A stretch of DNA of 53,018 nt from Gammaproteobacteria bacterium (GTDB taxonomy: Bacteria > Pseudomonadota > Gammaproteobacteria > PIVX01). How positions within the stretch are numbered: the stretch's first letter is position 1; every line of letters begins with the position of its first letter. The stretch is from assembly GCA_003353785.1 (NCBI GenBank), contig PIVX01000011.1, forward strand, positions 1-53,018. Reading direction: 5' to 3'. The translations under genes were made by a program, and so were the position numbers. Shown here piece by piece: positions 45,238 through 53,018 of this stretch. The notes under the pieces are model-generated. The model worked only from the letters and a program-made list of their open reading frames with translations, ran no database searches and had not been told where the DNA came from.

Positions 45238-46158
45238 ATGATTTCTATAAAAAATCTTACCGTAACCTGCGGTAAAGCACAATCTTTATTAGCCAAAACT
45301 AGAATACTAGATGGTGTATCATTTAACATTGAGCAAGGCCATACATTCGGATTAGTTGGTCGCTCAGGATCTGGAAAATCCTTTATTTTAAAATGTCTAC
45401 TTGGACTAATAAAACCAAAATTTGGTGAAATTTTATTAGATCAAAAATCTCCCAAAAAATTCATCAAGTATAACCATATTGGTTATTTACCTAAACAACC
45501 TTCTTATCCTAGTTATATGACAGTTCTTGAAGTTTTAACATTCTATTCTAAACTACTTAAATTTAACTGCGATAATCGTGAAAAATTGTTAAATAATATC
45601 TTAGAGAAAGTCTATTTGACTCACTCTAAAACACTCTTAGTTAAGGAATGCTCCATGGGAATTATCCGACGCTTAGGTATTGCCCAAGCTATTTTACATT
45701 CTCCCAAGATTTTACTTCTTGACGAACCAATGTATTCACTAGATCCAGTTGGTAGAAATCATATTTTTAAAATCCTTACTGAGCTTAAGCAAGTAGGTAC
45801 AACTATTCTTTTTTGCAGCCATAACTTAAATGATATTCAAGCATTGTGTGATGAAATTGGTATTATTGAGCAAGGAAAAATTATCAAACAAGGAACTATT
45901 CAAGAAGTAATGCCAAATACAATTGCAGGAATAGAACTAGTTATTGAGATCCCAAAAAACAAAAAATTAAAGGAAATAGAACTAATGATTTCTATCTTAG
46001 ATATTTCCAAAGACCAGTTGACATTATTTGTTCCAGAGCTTCAAGAACTACATAAAGTCCTTTATTTTATGCATACTAACTCCATTGAAGTTAGAGCAAT
46101 AAAAACTATTCGCCAATCTCTAGAAGACTATTTTTTAAGGTTAATACCAGATGATTAA
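45238..46158 (+). CDS. ABC-2 type exporter ATPase
   Basis: A 306-residue ATPase. Walker A is GRSGSGKS near residues 41-48, the Q-loop YLPKQ near 84, and Walker B ILLLDEP near 159-165, with the switch His in CSHNLND near 195. The signature is unusual: CSMGIIRRLGIAQ near 139-151 instead of LSGGQ, though SxG is kept. The C-terminal 80 residues are the regulatory extension found on exporters of the CcmA/NatA type. The gene overlaps its permease by 8 bases. With only one permease it probably works as a dimeric exporter of unknown substrate. Confidence 0.88.
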   Translation: MISIKNLTVTCGKAQSLLAKTRILDGVSFNIEQGHTFGLVGRSGSGKSFILKCLLGLIKPKFGEILLDQKSPKKFIKYNHIGYLPKQPSYPSYMTVLEVLTFYSKLLKFNCDNREKLLNNILEKVYLTHSKTLLVKECSMGIIRRLGIAQAILHSPKILLLDEPMYSLDPVGRNHIFKILTELKQVGTTILFCSHNLNDIQALCDEIGIIEQGKIIKQGTIQEVMPNTIAGIELVIEIPKNKKLKEIELMISILDISKDQLTLFVPELQELHKVLYFMHTNSIEVRAIKTIRQSLEDYFLRLIPDD

Positions 46159-46921
46159 TATATATAATATCTACCTTGTTATCATATTAAACTTGCGAAT
46201 TTTTGTTCATGACACGGTCATGCGTACAGCTATTATTTTTGCTCTGCTTAGTATCCTAGTCGGTCATATTTTAGGAGACAATGTTAATTCTCAACATATC
46301 CAATTCACCTCAAGCTTTGGTTTATTGGTAATTAACCTATTTTTAGCATTTATTACTATTTATGTTGGCAGCCATACTATTTGTGATGATTTAACCAATA
46401 ATACCATCTCTACTTTAATAAGCAAAAAGTTCGCGCGTGGACAAATCTTATTGGCAAAATTTCTTGCCATTCTACTTATGAATATTTTTAATATTCTGTT
46501 AATGTTTATCTTATTTACCATATTCATTCTATTCAGCAGTGAATTTATTTATCAATATTGGATTGCTATCTATATTATTTTTATTGAACTTATCTTGCTT
46601 AGCTCTATTGTGCTTTGGCTAAATACCTTTACTAGAAGCATTGTTTGCTTTTATAGTACAGCTGCATTGTATATTGTTGGCCATTTTTCAGATATTTTAA
46701 TTAATTTGGAGCAAATAACTGATCTTAATATAGTAAAACAATTGGCTAAATTTATCTTCTATCTCGTACCTAATTTTAGTATTTTTTCTACCTCACATTT
46801 TATCGTCAGTAGTGCTTCGATATCCACGGAATTACTAGTTCCTGGGACAATTTACTGCGGGATATACTCTTTGATCTTGTTAGTAGCAGGATATTGGAGC
46901 TTTGCTAGTAGGAATTTATAG
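46151..46921 (+). CDS. ABC-2 type permease
   Basis: A 256-residue inner-membrane protein with six predicted spans: about residues 24-42, 53-75, 97-122, 132-155, 160-180 and 235-252. The fold and size match the ABC-2 permease family. The cytoplasmic motif between spans 2 and 3, CDDLTNNTISTLISKKFARGQILLAK, is the usual coupling region. It overlaps the ATPase gene by 8 bases and ends just before a strong hairpin that is shared with the convergent porin-like gene. Confidence 0.85.
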   Translation: MINIYNIYLVIILNLRIFVHDTVMRTAIIFALLSILVGHILGDNVNSQHIQFTSSFGLLVINLFLAFITIYVGSHTICDDLTNNTISTLISKKFARGQILLAKFLAILLMNIFNILLMFILFTIFILFSSEFIYQYWIAIYIIFIELILLSSIVLWLNTFTRSIVCFYSTAALYIVGHFSDILINLEQITDLNIVKQLAKFIFYLVPNFSIFSTSHFIVSSASISTELLVPGTIYCGIYSLILLVAGYWSFASRNL

Positions 46922-46936
46922 GAATTATTAACGAAG

Positions 46937-46968
46937 GTTAATCAGCTACCGGTGGGTAGCTGATTAAC
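46937..46968. terminator. Bidirectional terminator between the permease and porin-like genes
   Basis: The arms GTTAATCAGCTACC (46937-46950) and GGTAGCTGATTAAC (46955-46968) are perfectly complementary around a 4-base loop, GGTG. The hairpin sits 15 bases after one stop and 10 bases before the other end. U-runs are weak on both sides, so efficient release is assumed from the stem. Confidence 0.75.
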
Positions 46969-46978
46969 TAAAACTTAA

Positions 46979-47749
46979 TTAAGCAATGATTGCTTTAAAG
47001 CCAACATTTACTGAATGCATCATTAGAGCATCTTCAAAGTTTTTAGCTTTTATTTGTTTACCATAAGTAGTTTTTGCAAAATCAGTATTATACTTAAATG
47101 TATTTACATGCGAGAAGTTATACTCTAGCAATACACTCATAGTCTTATTGAAATAATACTGAGCTCCGAGCATCAATTGGAAGGTAAATTGAGTTTCATT
47201 TATTTTAGTATCTTTTTCTAAGATCACATCATTCTCTGGTTTAGGGCCTGTTAATTTTTTATCCTTAAAATTTATATTTGATATCCCTGCCCCTATACCT
47301 ATATATGGCACTAATGCCGGCATTGGTAACATGGTCAAATCATAATAAACATTTGCACCATAAAAAGTAACATCTAATTCCCCTTTAGACTTCAGCGTTA
47401 AAGCATTTTTATGAAAATATTCAGTCCCATCTTCTTTTAAACTAGAATTCATGTCCTTTGCTTGAACTCTTGTGTGATGAATATCTAGTTCCACCCGCAT
47501 GTTAAGAGATCTACAATGTTTACCAATGGCAATACCAAAGTTAAATGCTGGATCAAACTTATATCCGCTAAGTACAACTACTTTTGTATTCCCATCTTTT
47601 AAATTTTGGGTCTTGCTTAAATCCCCCACGTGGCTGTAGCCACCTTTACCAGTAACATAAATATCATACCCGGCAGCACTAGCAAAGCTTGTTGCACTTA
47701 TCAAAGCTATACAACATAAAAATTTGCTATAAATATTCTTTTTTAACAT
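46979..47749 (-). CDS. Outer-membrane beta-barrel protein (porin-like, 8-stranded type)
   Basis: A 256-residue exported protein. The signal peptide is residues 1-25 (ending ATSFASAAG). The mature chain alternates hydrophobic and polar residues, has the typical first strand YDIYVTGKGGYSHVGDL and last strand VNVGFKAIIA, and contains YIGIGAGISNINFKDK near residue 140, a common motif of small surface antigens of the OmpA-barrel/P44-Msp2-like type. The late strand ALMMHSVNVGF is the usual closing hairpin. The gene has its own near-consensus promoter and the ribosome binding site GAGAGG, suggesting strong expression. Confidence 0.85.
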   Translation of the reverse strand: MLKKNIYSKFLCCIALISATSFASAAGYDIYVTGKGGYSHVGDLSKTQNLKDGNTKVVVLSGYKFDPAFNFGIAIGKHCRSLNMRVELDIHHTRVQAKDMNSSLKEDGTEYFHKNALTLKSKGELDVTFYGANVYYDLTMLPMPALVPYIGIGAGISNINFKDKKLTGPKPENDVILEKDTKINETQFTFQLMLGAQYYFNKTMSVLLEYNFSHVNTFKYNTDFAKTTYGKQIKAKNFEDALMMHSVNVGFKAIIA

Positions 47750-47818
47750 GAGAAATCCTCTCTAATAATTTAATATTAAGTTTTATTCAGACAAAAAACG
47801 CTGAAATCTATGGACAGA

Positions 47819-47847
47819 AATATACCCAACATCGTTAAAGTTGTCAA
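47819..47847 (-). promoter_or_regulatory. Strong sigma-70 promoter of the porin-like gene
   Basis: On the minus strand TTGACA (47842-47847) is followed after 17 bases by TATATT (47819-47824). The leader to the ATG at 47749 is about 60-65 bases and ends in GAGAGG. One mismatch from consensus in total. Confidence 0.65.
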
Positions 47848-47940
47848 TTATATTACTTTTGTTGATTATTTTTTGCTAAAATTGTATATAAAAAACATAT
47901 ATGTCTTCTATTAAATTTTTTTGACTAAACTTCATCCATA

Positions 47941-48370
47941 ATTAAATCAAAAACTCAATTAGGCTACCCACAATATCGCTGTAGATCATGCTCTAGACAA
48001 TATAATGAAAGAACAGGGACTCAATTTAACTACATAGAATATCCAACTGAGATAGTTATGTTAGCGGTTCATCATTATTATAGATTTAAATTAAGCCTTA
48101 CTGATGTTGGTGAACTTATGTCTATTAGAGGAATTAAGACTAGATATAAACCTATGAAGGGGTTCAAGAATATTTTCTGTGCTTTGATATTTTGTACCGT
48201 CTTTGAAGAAATTAGACAATTTTTCAGAATGGCTCAATAAGACTCGTGCAGAGAGACGTAGATTATTTACGTCTAAATTCCAACAATTTAATAATCTAGC
48301 AACAGCAAATATCTAAAAACCCTTAAATACCAGAGATTCAGAGGTATTTGTACTGAGTTTTGACGGAACC
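47941..48370 (+). mobile_element. Remnant of an IS6-like insertion sequence
   Basis: The plus-strand frame from 47941 reads GYPQYRCRSCSRQYNERTG, a zinc-ribbon head. It continues through EIVMLAVHHYYRFKLSLTDV and ELMSIRGI (48058 on), the HTH region of IS6-type transposases. It then jumps to a C-terminal piece, RYKPMKGFKNIFCALIF, and ends at 48240. The DDE catalytic core between them is missing, so the gene has a large internal deletion. The right end carries TTTTGACGGAACC (48358-48370), which read backwards is the GGTTC-GTCAAAA type of IS6-like inverted repeat. It abuts the stop of the acyltransferase gene. Confidence 0.7.
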
Positions 48371-48372
48371 AA

Positions 48373-50328
48373 TTACTTTGATATTTTAAAAAAAACATCG
48401 ATTATATCTAAAGGAAGATTCAGCCTAGCTCCTTTTTTGGTTAAGTGGGATTTGTCTCTATATAAAGGGAATCCTGCATCCATAATTCTAGCTGTTTTGT
48501 TTGCAGCATCGTACAATTTAGGGTCTCTTGTTGAAGTATAAAACATTGCATTAGGGTATTGTGATAATATTTCTTCTAAAGTATGATTTATTTTATCTAT
48601 TGAACTCATATTTCGTATAGGGACAAACATATTGCTGCCAATGTGTTTGCCATTCAAGTTTTTATTTAAGTAGCTAAGTACATGTACTGTAAAATGGAAG
48701 CCTTTCCCAATGACGAAAATAGGTATTTTGTGACTGTCAAAAAAATCAAGTGTCTCTTTGAAATTTTCCAAATCTAGAGAACGCCATGTAGCACTGATAA
48801 TCACTCCGTCAAATGATAAATTACCATTTTCTATATTGCTTTTTATATACTGCCTCATTGACGGACAAAATTCTCTATCAAGCTTTTTATAATAATCATT
48901 ATCAACATTCAAGCCGAATATCGGCGTGCATAAAGAGCCAGTTAAAGACAATATCTCTATATTATATTTTCCTGAATATTCTCGGATAATATTTAGATAG
49001 TGTTCAGCATGAGAATCACCAAATAACAAAATTTTTTTCTTTGATTTTACTGTACTAGTAAGACATTTTTCAAATTTCTTTGGATCTGATTTATCTCCTA
49101 CCATACTAAAACATATTCCATGATGAGGTATTTCCTCTTCATACGGTGACAAGACGCTTGCTATATAATCATATTTGAAGCATACAGATATAAGCCACAC
49201 AAGGTTAATACTTACTAGCACAATCATAGTTGTTTTTTTACCAAAAAAGCCCTTCCTTTCCCTAAATGGATTCTCTATTAAATAATAAGAAAGAGCTCCA
49301 CAAAACAATATGAAAATAACCTGCATTAAGTGTGAAAATGTGGGTTTAGTTAATACAATTATTGGCAAATGATATAAGTATATAGAGTATGAAATTTTGC
49401 CAATGAAAACAATTGGCCTCAAAGATAAAATTTTATTTATTACAGATTTATTATAAAATAACCCACTATAAATTATCATCGATGCACCTATACATGTAAA
49501 AAATGCTACAGGGATTAAGTTAGGAGTGATTTTTTGTGAAATATAAACAGAAATGCTACTTAACATTATTAATAATAATCCGATGACAGATAAGAAATTA
49601 TTTAGAATAAAACCTTCAGTATTTTTAGTTGATATTATCTTAGTTTTATATTTTCTAGTGAATAAACATAGAAGCATACCTATTATCAACTCATAAGCTC
49701 TATAATGGATTAAATAAAATTTTGCAAGTTGTTGTGTTGAAAGAAGGTTGAGTAATATCGAGAAAATCATCAACACAGATAAAACCACAGCAATTCTTTT
49801 ACGTATAAATCTAGATAAAAATAAAAATGCAACAGCCATATAAAATTGTTCTTCTACAGACAATGTCCATGCATGTATAAATAATCTAGATTCCTCCCCT
49901 GCTTGAAAATATTTAGACTTCTCTATTAGAAAAAAAATATTTGAAAAACCTAAACAAGCACTAATAGCACTCTTTGACAGAGTAACAACGTACTCTTTTA
50001 TAAAAGCAGGATAAATGAATATACAAACTAACACAAAAATAGATAGCATTAGCATTAAGGCAGGGAATAATCTCCATATTCTTCTACGGTAAAATCTCTT
50101 AATAGAAAATCTGCCAGTTCTTTCTATTTCATTTAATATACTTGATGTTATAACAAATCCTGAAATAACAAAAAAGACGTCTACTCCTAGGAAAAAACCT
50201 TGAAACAATGGCGATATATCTAGATGATATAGTAGAACCATCGATATAGCTATTGCTCTTAAGCCATCAATATAAGGGTAATAACCTTTCTTGTTCTCTA
50301 TATTTGTAGCGGTAGTATTAAAGTACAT
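48373..50328 (-). CDS. O-antigen/surface-glycan acyltransferase with C-terminal SGNH domain (OafA-like)
   Basis: A 651-residue inner-membrane protein. Residues about 15-370 are an acyltransferase-3 domain with ten or so membrane spans and the motifs YIDGLRAIAI near residue 19 and FRRRIWRLFPALMLML near 83. Residues about 400-650 are a periplasmic SGNH domain with LFGDSHAEHY near 435 and the late Asp-x2-His in DKSHLTKKGA near 633. Such two-domain proteins transfer acetyl groups to LPS O-antigen or other surface glycans. The IS6-like remnant ends immediately beyond its stop, so the extreme C-terminus may have been set by that insertion. It starts at ATG 50328. Confidence 0.9.
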   Translation of the reverse strand: MYFNTTATNIENKKGYYPYIDGLRAIAISMVLLYHLDISPLFQGFFLGVDVFFVISGFVITSSILNEIERTGRFSIKRFYRRRIWRLFPALMLMLSIFVLVCIFIYPAFIKEYVVTLSKSAISACLGFSNIFFLIEKSKYFQAGEESRLFIHAWTLSVEEQFYMAVAFLFLSRFIRKRIAVVLSVLMIFSILLNLLSTQQLAKFYLIHYRAYELIIGMLLCLFTRKYKTKIISTKNTEGFILNNFLSVIGLLLIMLSSISVYISQKITPNLIPVAFFTCIGASMIIYSGLFYNKSVINKILSLRPIVFIGKISYSIYLYHLPIIVLTKPTFSHLMQVIFILFCGALSYYLIENPFRERKGFFGKKTTMIVLVSINLVWLISVCFKYDYIASVLSPYEEEIPHHGICFSMVGDKSDPKKFEKCLTSTVKSKKKILLFGDSHAEHYLNIIREYSGKYNIEILSLTGSLCTPIFGLNVDNDYYKKLDREFCPSMRQYIKSNIENGNLSFDGVIISATWRSLDLENFKETLDFFDSHKIPIFVIGKGFHFTVHVLSYLNKNLNGKHIGSNMFVPIRNMSSIDKINHTLEEILSQYPNAMFYTSTRDPKLYDAANKTARIMDAGFPLYRDKSHLTKKGARLNLPLDIIDVFFKISK

Positions 50329-50649
50329 ATTAATTATAAAATAAAATTTTTCTATTCTTCTTGGTTTTATTTAGGCAATTAAAAAAGAAAGTTGGTTTAT
50401 ATTAAATTTTTTACAGAGTTACATAAAGTATTCTCTTTTTTTATCGTATAATTCAATAAATATTTTGAGCTAATATGGTGCTTCATAACAATAGTATATC
50501 AATTATACGATATTATGGATACCACTTTTAATATTTTAAAGTGTGTGCAATAACTTGTTAAATTAAAATCAGAACCTTAATATTGATAACCATATGTATA
50601 ATTAGACATCAATTTAGTTCCAAATAAAACTTCTGATGAATTAAATTAG

Positions 50650-50934
50650 AGGGATATATGTAACTCTATATTAAGTTATCTATCTGAATTAGAAGAAGAT
50701 GGATTTGATGAAAAGCAACCATTAAAGCGTATACCTAAATTTAGAAAGAAAGGCATACATGATTCATTTAGATATCCTCAAAGTTTCAAGATTAACAATA
50801 GAAGAATATATTTACCTAAGATTTAGCTGGATAGGATTTTTAAGTCCCAAGATATCCTAGGAACTCCAAAGAATATAACAATTTCTCGTTGTGGTAAATA
50901 TTGGTATTGCTCTATTCAAGTAGAAATAGCTATA
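50650..50934 (+). pseudogene. tnpB (IS605 OrfB-type) transposase remnant
   Basis: About 95 codons in one frame, with an in-frame TAG near 50824. It reads KRIPKFRKKGIHDSFRYPQ, then FKINNRRIYLPKI, a stop, and then ILGTPKNITISRCGKYWYCS. This is the N-terminal and beta-barrel region of IS200/IS605-family TnpB. The start is missing, and the frame breaks off 10 bases before an IS6-like end sequence at 50945. The RuvC nuclease region is not present. Confidence 0.7.
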
Positions 50935-50944
50935 ATCGGAGTCA

Positions 50945-50958
50945 TTTTTGACAGAACC
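50945..50958. repeat. Second IS6-like terminal repeat
   Basis: TTTTTGACAGAACC closely matches TTTTGACGGAACC at 48358-48370. It is read as an orphan end of an IS6-like element that cut the tnpB remnant. The rest of that copy is not seen. Confidence 0.45.
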
Positions 50959-51041
50959 ATACAACGACATATCGGCCAAAAAACTACATTCGCTATATTA
51001 TTTACTTGTCTTCATGTAAAATATCATATGAAGTGATAATT

Positions 51042-51383
51042 ATGAAGAAAATACTCAAAACACAAAAATATTTGCCAGGGGTTCCACTAGTAGATAGCCC
51101 CTTTTTTGAACATGATGCCCGAGAACTTTTGGATAATTATCAGCTAAAAATTGCCTTAGAATTAAGAGAGAAAGGGTACGCAGTATTTGATTTTCCAGAT
51201 CTAGAACTTGACAAAAAAATAGATAGCATTAAAGAAAATATTGAACAGCATTTGGGCTGGAAGAAGCTGATAGCTATTTTTTGTGCCGAGAGATTAAAAC
51301 TCATATTTGTTAAATACCAGAATAGTAGCTATCAATATATTACGCATAATATGAGAATTATAAAATTAAGAATGATTTTATAA
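51042..51383 (+). pseudogene. Truncated N-terminal part of a phytanoyl-CoA/2OG dioxygenase-like protein
   Basis: A 113-residue frame from ATG 51042. Residues about 12-62 (PLVDSPFFEHD, ALELREKGYAVFDFPD) resemble the N-terminus of phytanoyl-CoA dioxygenase-type enzymes, which begin with a GYxVxDFP-like strand. After about residue 68 the sequence becomes basic and loses resemblance, suggesting a frameshift or a junction. The Fe-binding HxD...H motif is absent. In-frame codons continue back to 51006. The resemblance is from memory and modest. Confidence 0.4.
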
Positions 51384-51798
51384 GAACTAGTTTAAAATCC
51401 GTATCCTGTCAATAAATTTGCTTTATCGTTTGAACTGAAATTTATATTACAACAGAAAATTTTTATCTTTACGCTAGCAAGATAGTTATTTTGATTAATG
51501 TTAATATAATCTCTATTTGTGTAAGATTACAACTGCTGCAAGCGTAAGGAAAACCCTGGTTTTTTTACATTTTTATTGCTAACATGGAATTGGTTTATTG
51601 ATAGAGATATAATGCCTAACAACTTATCTACTAATCAAAGTTAAGTATCTATCAAATGATGATAGGGTTACATTATTGAATTTTGACATATATGCAACAA
51701 TTGAAAATCAAAGACTATAATAGGGCGGAGCCTTATGGTTGTGAAGGTTAAGAACACTAAATTTGAAGTAAATACAGATTAATTTATACGGAGAATGA
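51384..51798. other. Non-coding gap (415 bases)
   Basis: No gene is seen. A weak AAAACC/GGTTTT hairpin followed by T lies near 51551-51567, and a GC-richer patch GGGCGGAGCC is at 51723-51732, perhaps part of a mobile-element end. The ribosome binding site of the next gene, GGAGA, is at 51790-51794. Confidence 0.4.
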
Positions 51799-52533
51799 AT
51801 GATAATAAAAAAATTAACTTTTTATTCGACTATTTTGTGCCTAATTTTTGTAATACCTGTACAAAGTTCTAAATGGGAAGATAGTTATCGAAAACACTCT
51901 GTAAAGACGGTCTCAAATCCAAAAGATAAAGATGACTTACATTACAAGATGGGTCAAGCTGTGGGTGATGGTGGCGACTATGAACTTAAAGGTAAACAAG
52001 AGAAAAATGTTCTTTTGAAAAACGGACTTGATACAAATAATGCTTTTGTTATTGATGTAGGTTGTGGAAGTGGCAGGTTAGCTTATCAGTTAAAAGATTA
52101 TCCGGGAATAAAATATATTGGCACGGACTTATCTACTGAGTTACTTAATTATGCAAAAAAGAAATCAAATCGTCCTGACTGGAAATTTATAAAAGTTTCT
52201 GGAACAAAAATTCCAGCTCCTGATGAACAAGCTGATTTTGTAATTTTCTTCTCAGTTTTTACACATATACCCCATATTGAAATATACCAATATTTAAAAG
52301 AGGCAAAACGAGTTCTAAAAAAGGGTGGGAAAGTTATAGCTAGTTATCTTACATTTAGCTCTCCAGAAAATTTTCATGTTTGGAAAGCTCTAGCAAGAAA
52401 TGATAAATGGCAAGATGAAATGTACATAGAGCTAATTTCTGAAGATGCTTTACGGGCATTTGCAAAAGATGTGGGGCTGACAGTTCAATTAATATATGAT
52501 GGCTTTCAAAAAGTTTTAGTAATGTATAAATAA
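51799..52533 (+). CDS. SAM-dependent methyltransferase with an N-terminal signal peptide (second copy)
   Basis: A 244-residue protein. Residues 1-23 are a likely signal peptide (FYSTILCLIFVIPVQSS). The methyltransferase domain has motif I VIDVGCGSGRLAYQL near residues 85-99, the acidic GTDLS near 112-116, and motif IV-like ADFVIFFSVFTHIPH near 148-162, followed by RVLKKGGKVIASY. A good Shine-Dalgarno, GGAGA, supports the ATG that includes the signal peptide. It has the same overall plan as the protein at 11189-12073 but is not closely similar. The substrate is unknown. Confidence 0.82.
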   Translation: MIIKKLTFYSTILCLIFVIPVQSSKWEDSYRKHSVKTVSNPKDKDDLHYKMGQAVGDGGDYELKGKQEKNVLLKNGLDTNNAFVIDVGCGSGRLAYQLKDYPGIKYIGTDLSTELLNYAKKKSNRPDWKFIKVSGTKIPAPDEQADFVIFFSVFTHIPHIEIYQYLKEAKRVLKKGGKVIASYLTFSSPENFHVWKALARNDKWQDEMYIELISEDALRAFAKDVGLTVQLIYDGFQKVLVMYK

Positions 52534-52539
52534 ATATTA

Positions 52540-52566
52540 AAGGGGAGTGTCTAAAAAACTCTCCTT
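52540..52566. terminator. Hairpin between convergent methyltransferase and deaminase genes
   Basis: The arms AAGGGGAGT (52540-52548) and ACTCTCCTT (52558-52566) pair with one G-U. The hairpin overlaps the last codons of the deaminase gene and may terminate both transcripts, though U-runs are weak. Confidence 0.4.
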
Positions 52567-53018
52567 GATTTGCCTAACAACTCTTCAAGGAACTGTTTGT
52601 TTTCGGGAGGCTTATCACTGCGAAGATAGGAGATTATATCATCCTCCTTTTTCTCATAATAATCTATGTGCTCATATTTTAATAGAGGTGGTATCTTTTC
52701 AGAGGAGTTAGGCTTGTTATTTCTAGAATAAACATTGCGAAATCTTTTTGGTGCAACTCCAGTGAAAAAATCAAAAGGGATTTTTTTTCGTTTTTCAGAT
52801 GAGTCAAAATCTATTAAATCAGGATATAATTCCTTATTTTTACTTTTGGGATATGCCTCAAGGTATACTACACGTTTAATGCCCGCATTTATTATGTCTT
52901 TTGCACATAAATGGCAAGGGAATGTTGTTGAATATAAAATAGCATTTCTAATCGATATCCCCATTTTTGCCGCATCAAGAATAGCTGCCATTTCAGCATG
53001 TGTACACGGATGAAAATC
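52551..53018 (-). CDS. Cytidine/deoxycytidylate deaminase, resembling anti-phage dCTP deaminase (N-terminus off window)
   Basis: The frame is open to the right edge, giving 155 residues of the C-terminal part. It starts inside a zinc-deaminase domain: CTHAEMAAI carries the HAE zinc/catalytic motif and FPCHLCAKDI is the PC-x2-C pair. It continues with KRVVYLEAYPKSKNKEL and IPFDFFTGVAPKRF. The EPYPKS-like strand and the '(P)F-x-GVAP(R/K)R(Y/F)' segment are, to my memory, features of the dCTP deaminases of anti-phage systems (AvcD-type), which carry an N-terminal kinase-like domain that would lie outside this window. A plain dCMP deaminase is the alternative. Confidence 0.75.
   Translation of the reverse strand, partial: DFHPCTHAEMAAILDAAKMGISIRNAILYSTTFPCHLCAKDIINAGIKRVVYLEAYPKSKNKELYPDLIDFDSSEKRKKIPFDFFTGVAPKRFRNVYSRNNKPNSSEKIPPLLKYEHIDYYEKKEDDIISYLRSDKPPENKQFLEELLGKSRRVF

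Noticed and set aside
1..53018. CRISPR array or tandem-repeat array
   Set aside because: No regularly spaced direct repeats were seen at any position.

Overview
The window looks like chromosomal DNA of an AT-rich (roughly 30% G+C by eye), probably host-associated gammaproteobacterium. The gene set points towards the Legionellales (an inference): RsmJ, oligopeptidase A, GmhB, two-subunit GlyQS, PriA, UvrD, a Com1-like DsbA, a VanX-like dipeptidase, a GDSL autotransporter, exported ankyrin and Cys-rich proteins, many small decayed mobile elements and wide non-coding gaps. I found no rRNA, tRNA, CRISPR array or intact prophage.

Left part (1-8 kb): a minus-strand surface-sugar cluster (cytidylyltransferase, SDR reductase, start of a further protein), a two-gene lysine-catabolic operon (lysine 6-dehydrogenase-like plus aminoadipate-semialdehyde dehydrogenase), a frameshifted exported ankyrin protein and an exported Cys-rich protein. 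From 8 to 20 kb: an MBL-fold hydrolase, RsmJ, a TnpB remnant, DUF2000, an exported SAM methyltransferase, Pcm, and the run dsbA-uvrD-com1-like-glyQ-glyS-gmhB. From 20 to 28 kb: EngB, a GDSL esterase autotransporter, a NitT/TauT-type importer with fused permeases but no visible binding protein, a D-Ala-D-Ala dipeptidase and a second Cys-rich paralogue.

Middle (28-44 kb): an ABC-F protein behind a consensus sigma-70 promoter and a leader that can fold in alternative ways; remnants of a Fic toxin and its antitoxin; then a tightly overlapping minus-strand run (tolC-like, macA-like, ABC ATPase, ABC permease, aroE, prlC); then a small membrane protein, PriA, RpiA and a DUF218-like protein.

Right part (45-53 kb): an ABC-2 exporter, a porin-like outer-membrane protein with a clear promoter, and an accessory island. 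The island holds an IS6-like remnant, an O-acyltransferase with a SGNH domain, an IS605-type tnpB remnant cut next to a second IS6-like end, a truncated dioxygenase-like gene, a second exported methyltransferase and, cut by the window edge, a deaminase resembling anti-phage dCTP deaminases.

The most unusual items are the paralogous Cys-rich exported proteins with a shared C-terminal WKKRIS motif, the two methyltransferases carrying signal peptides, the attenuator-like ABC-F leader, and the deaminase at the right edge.
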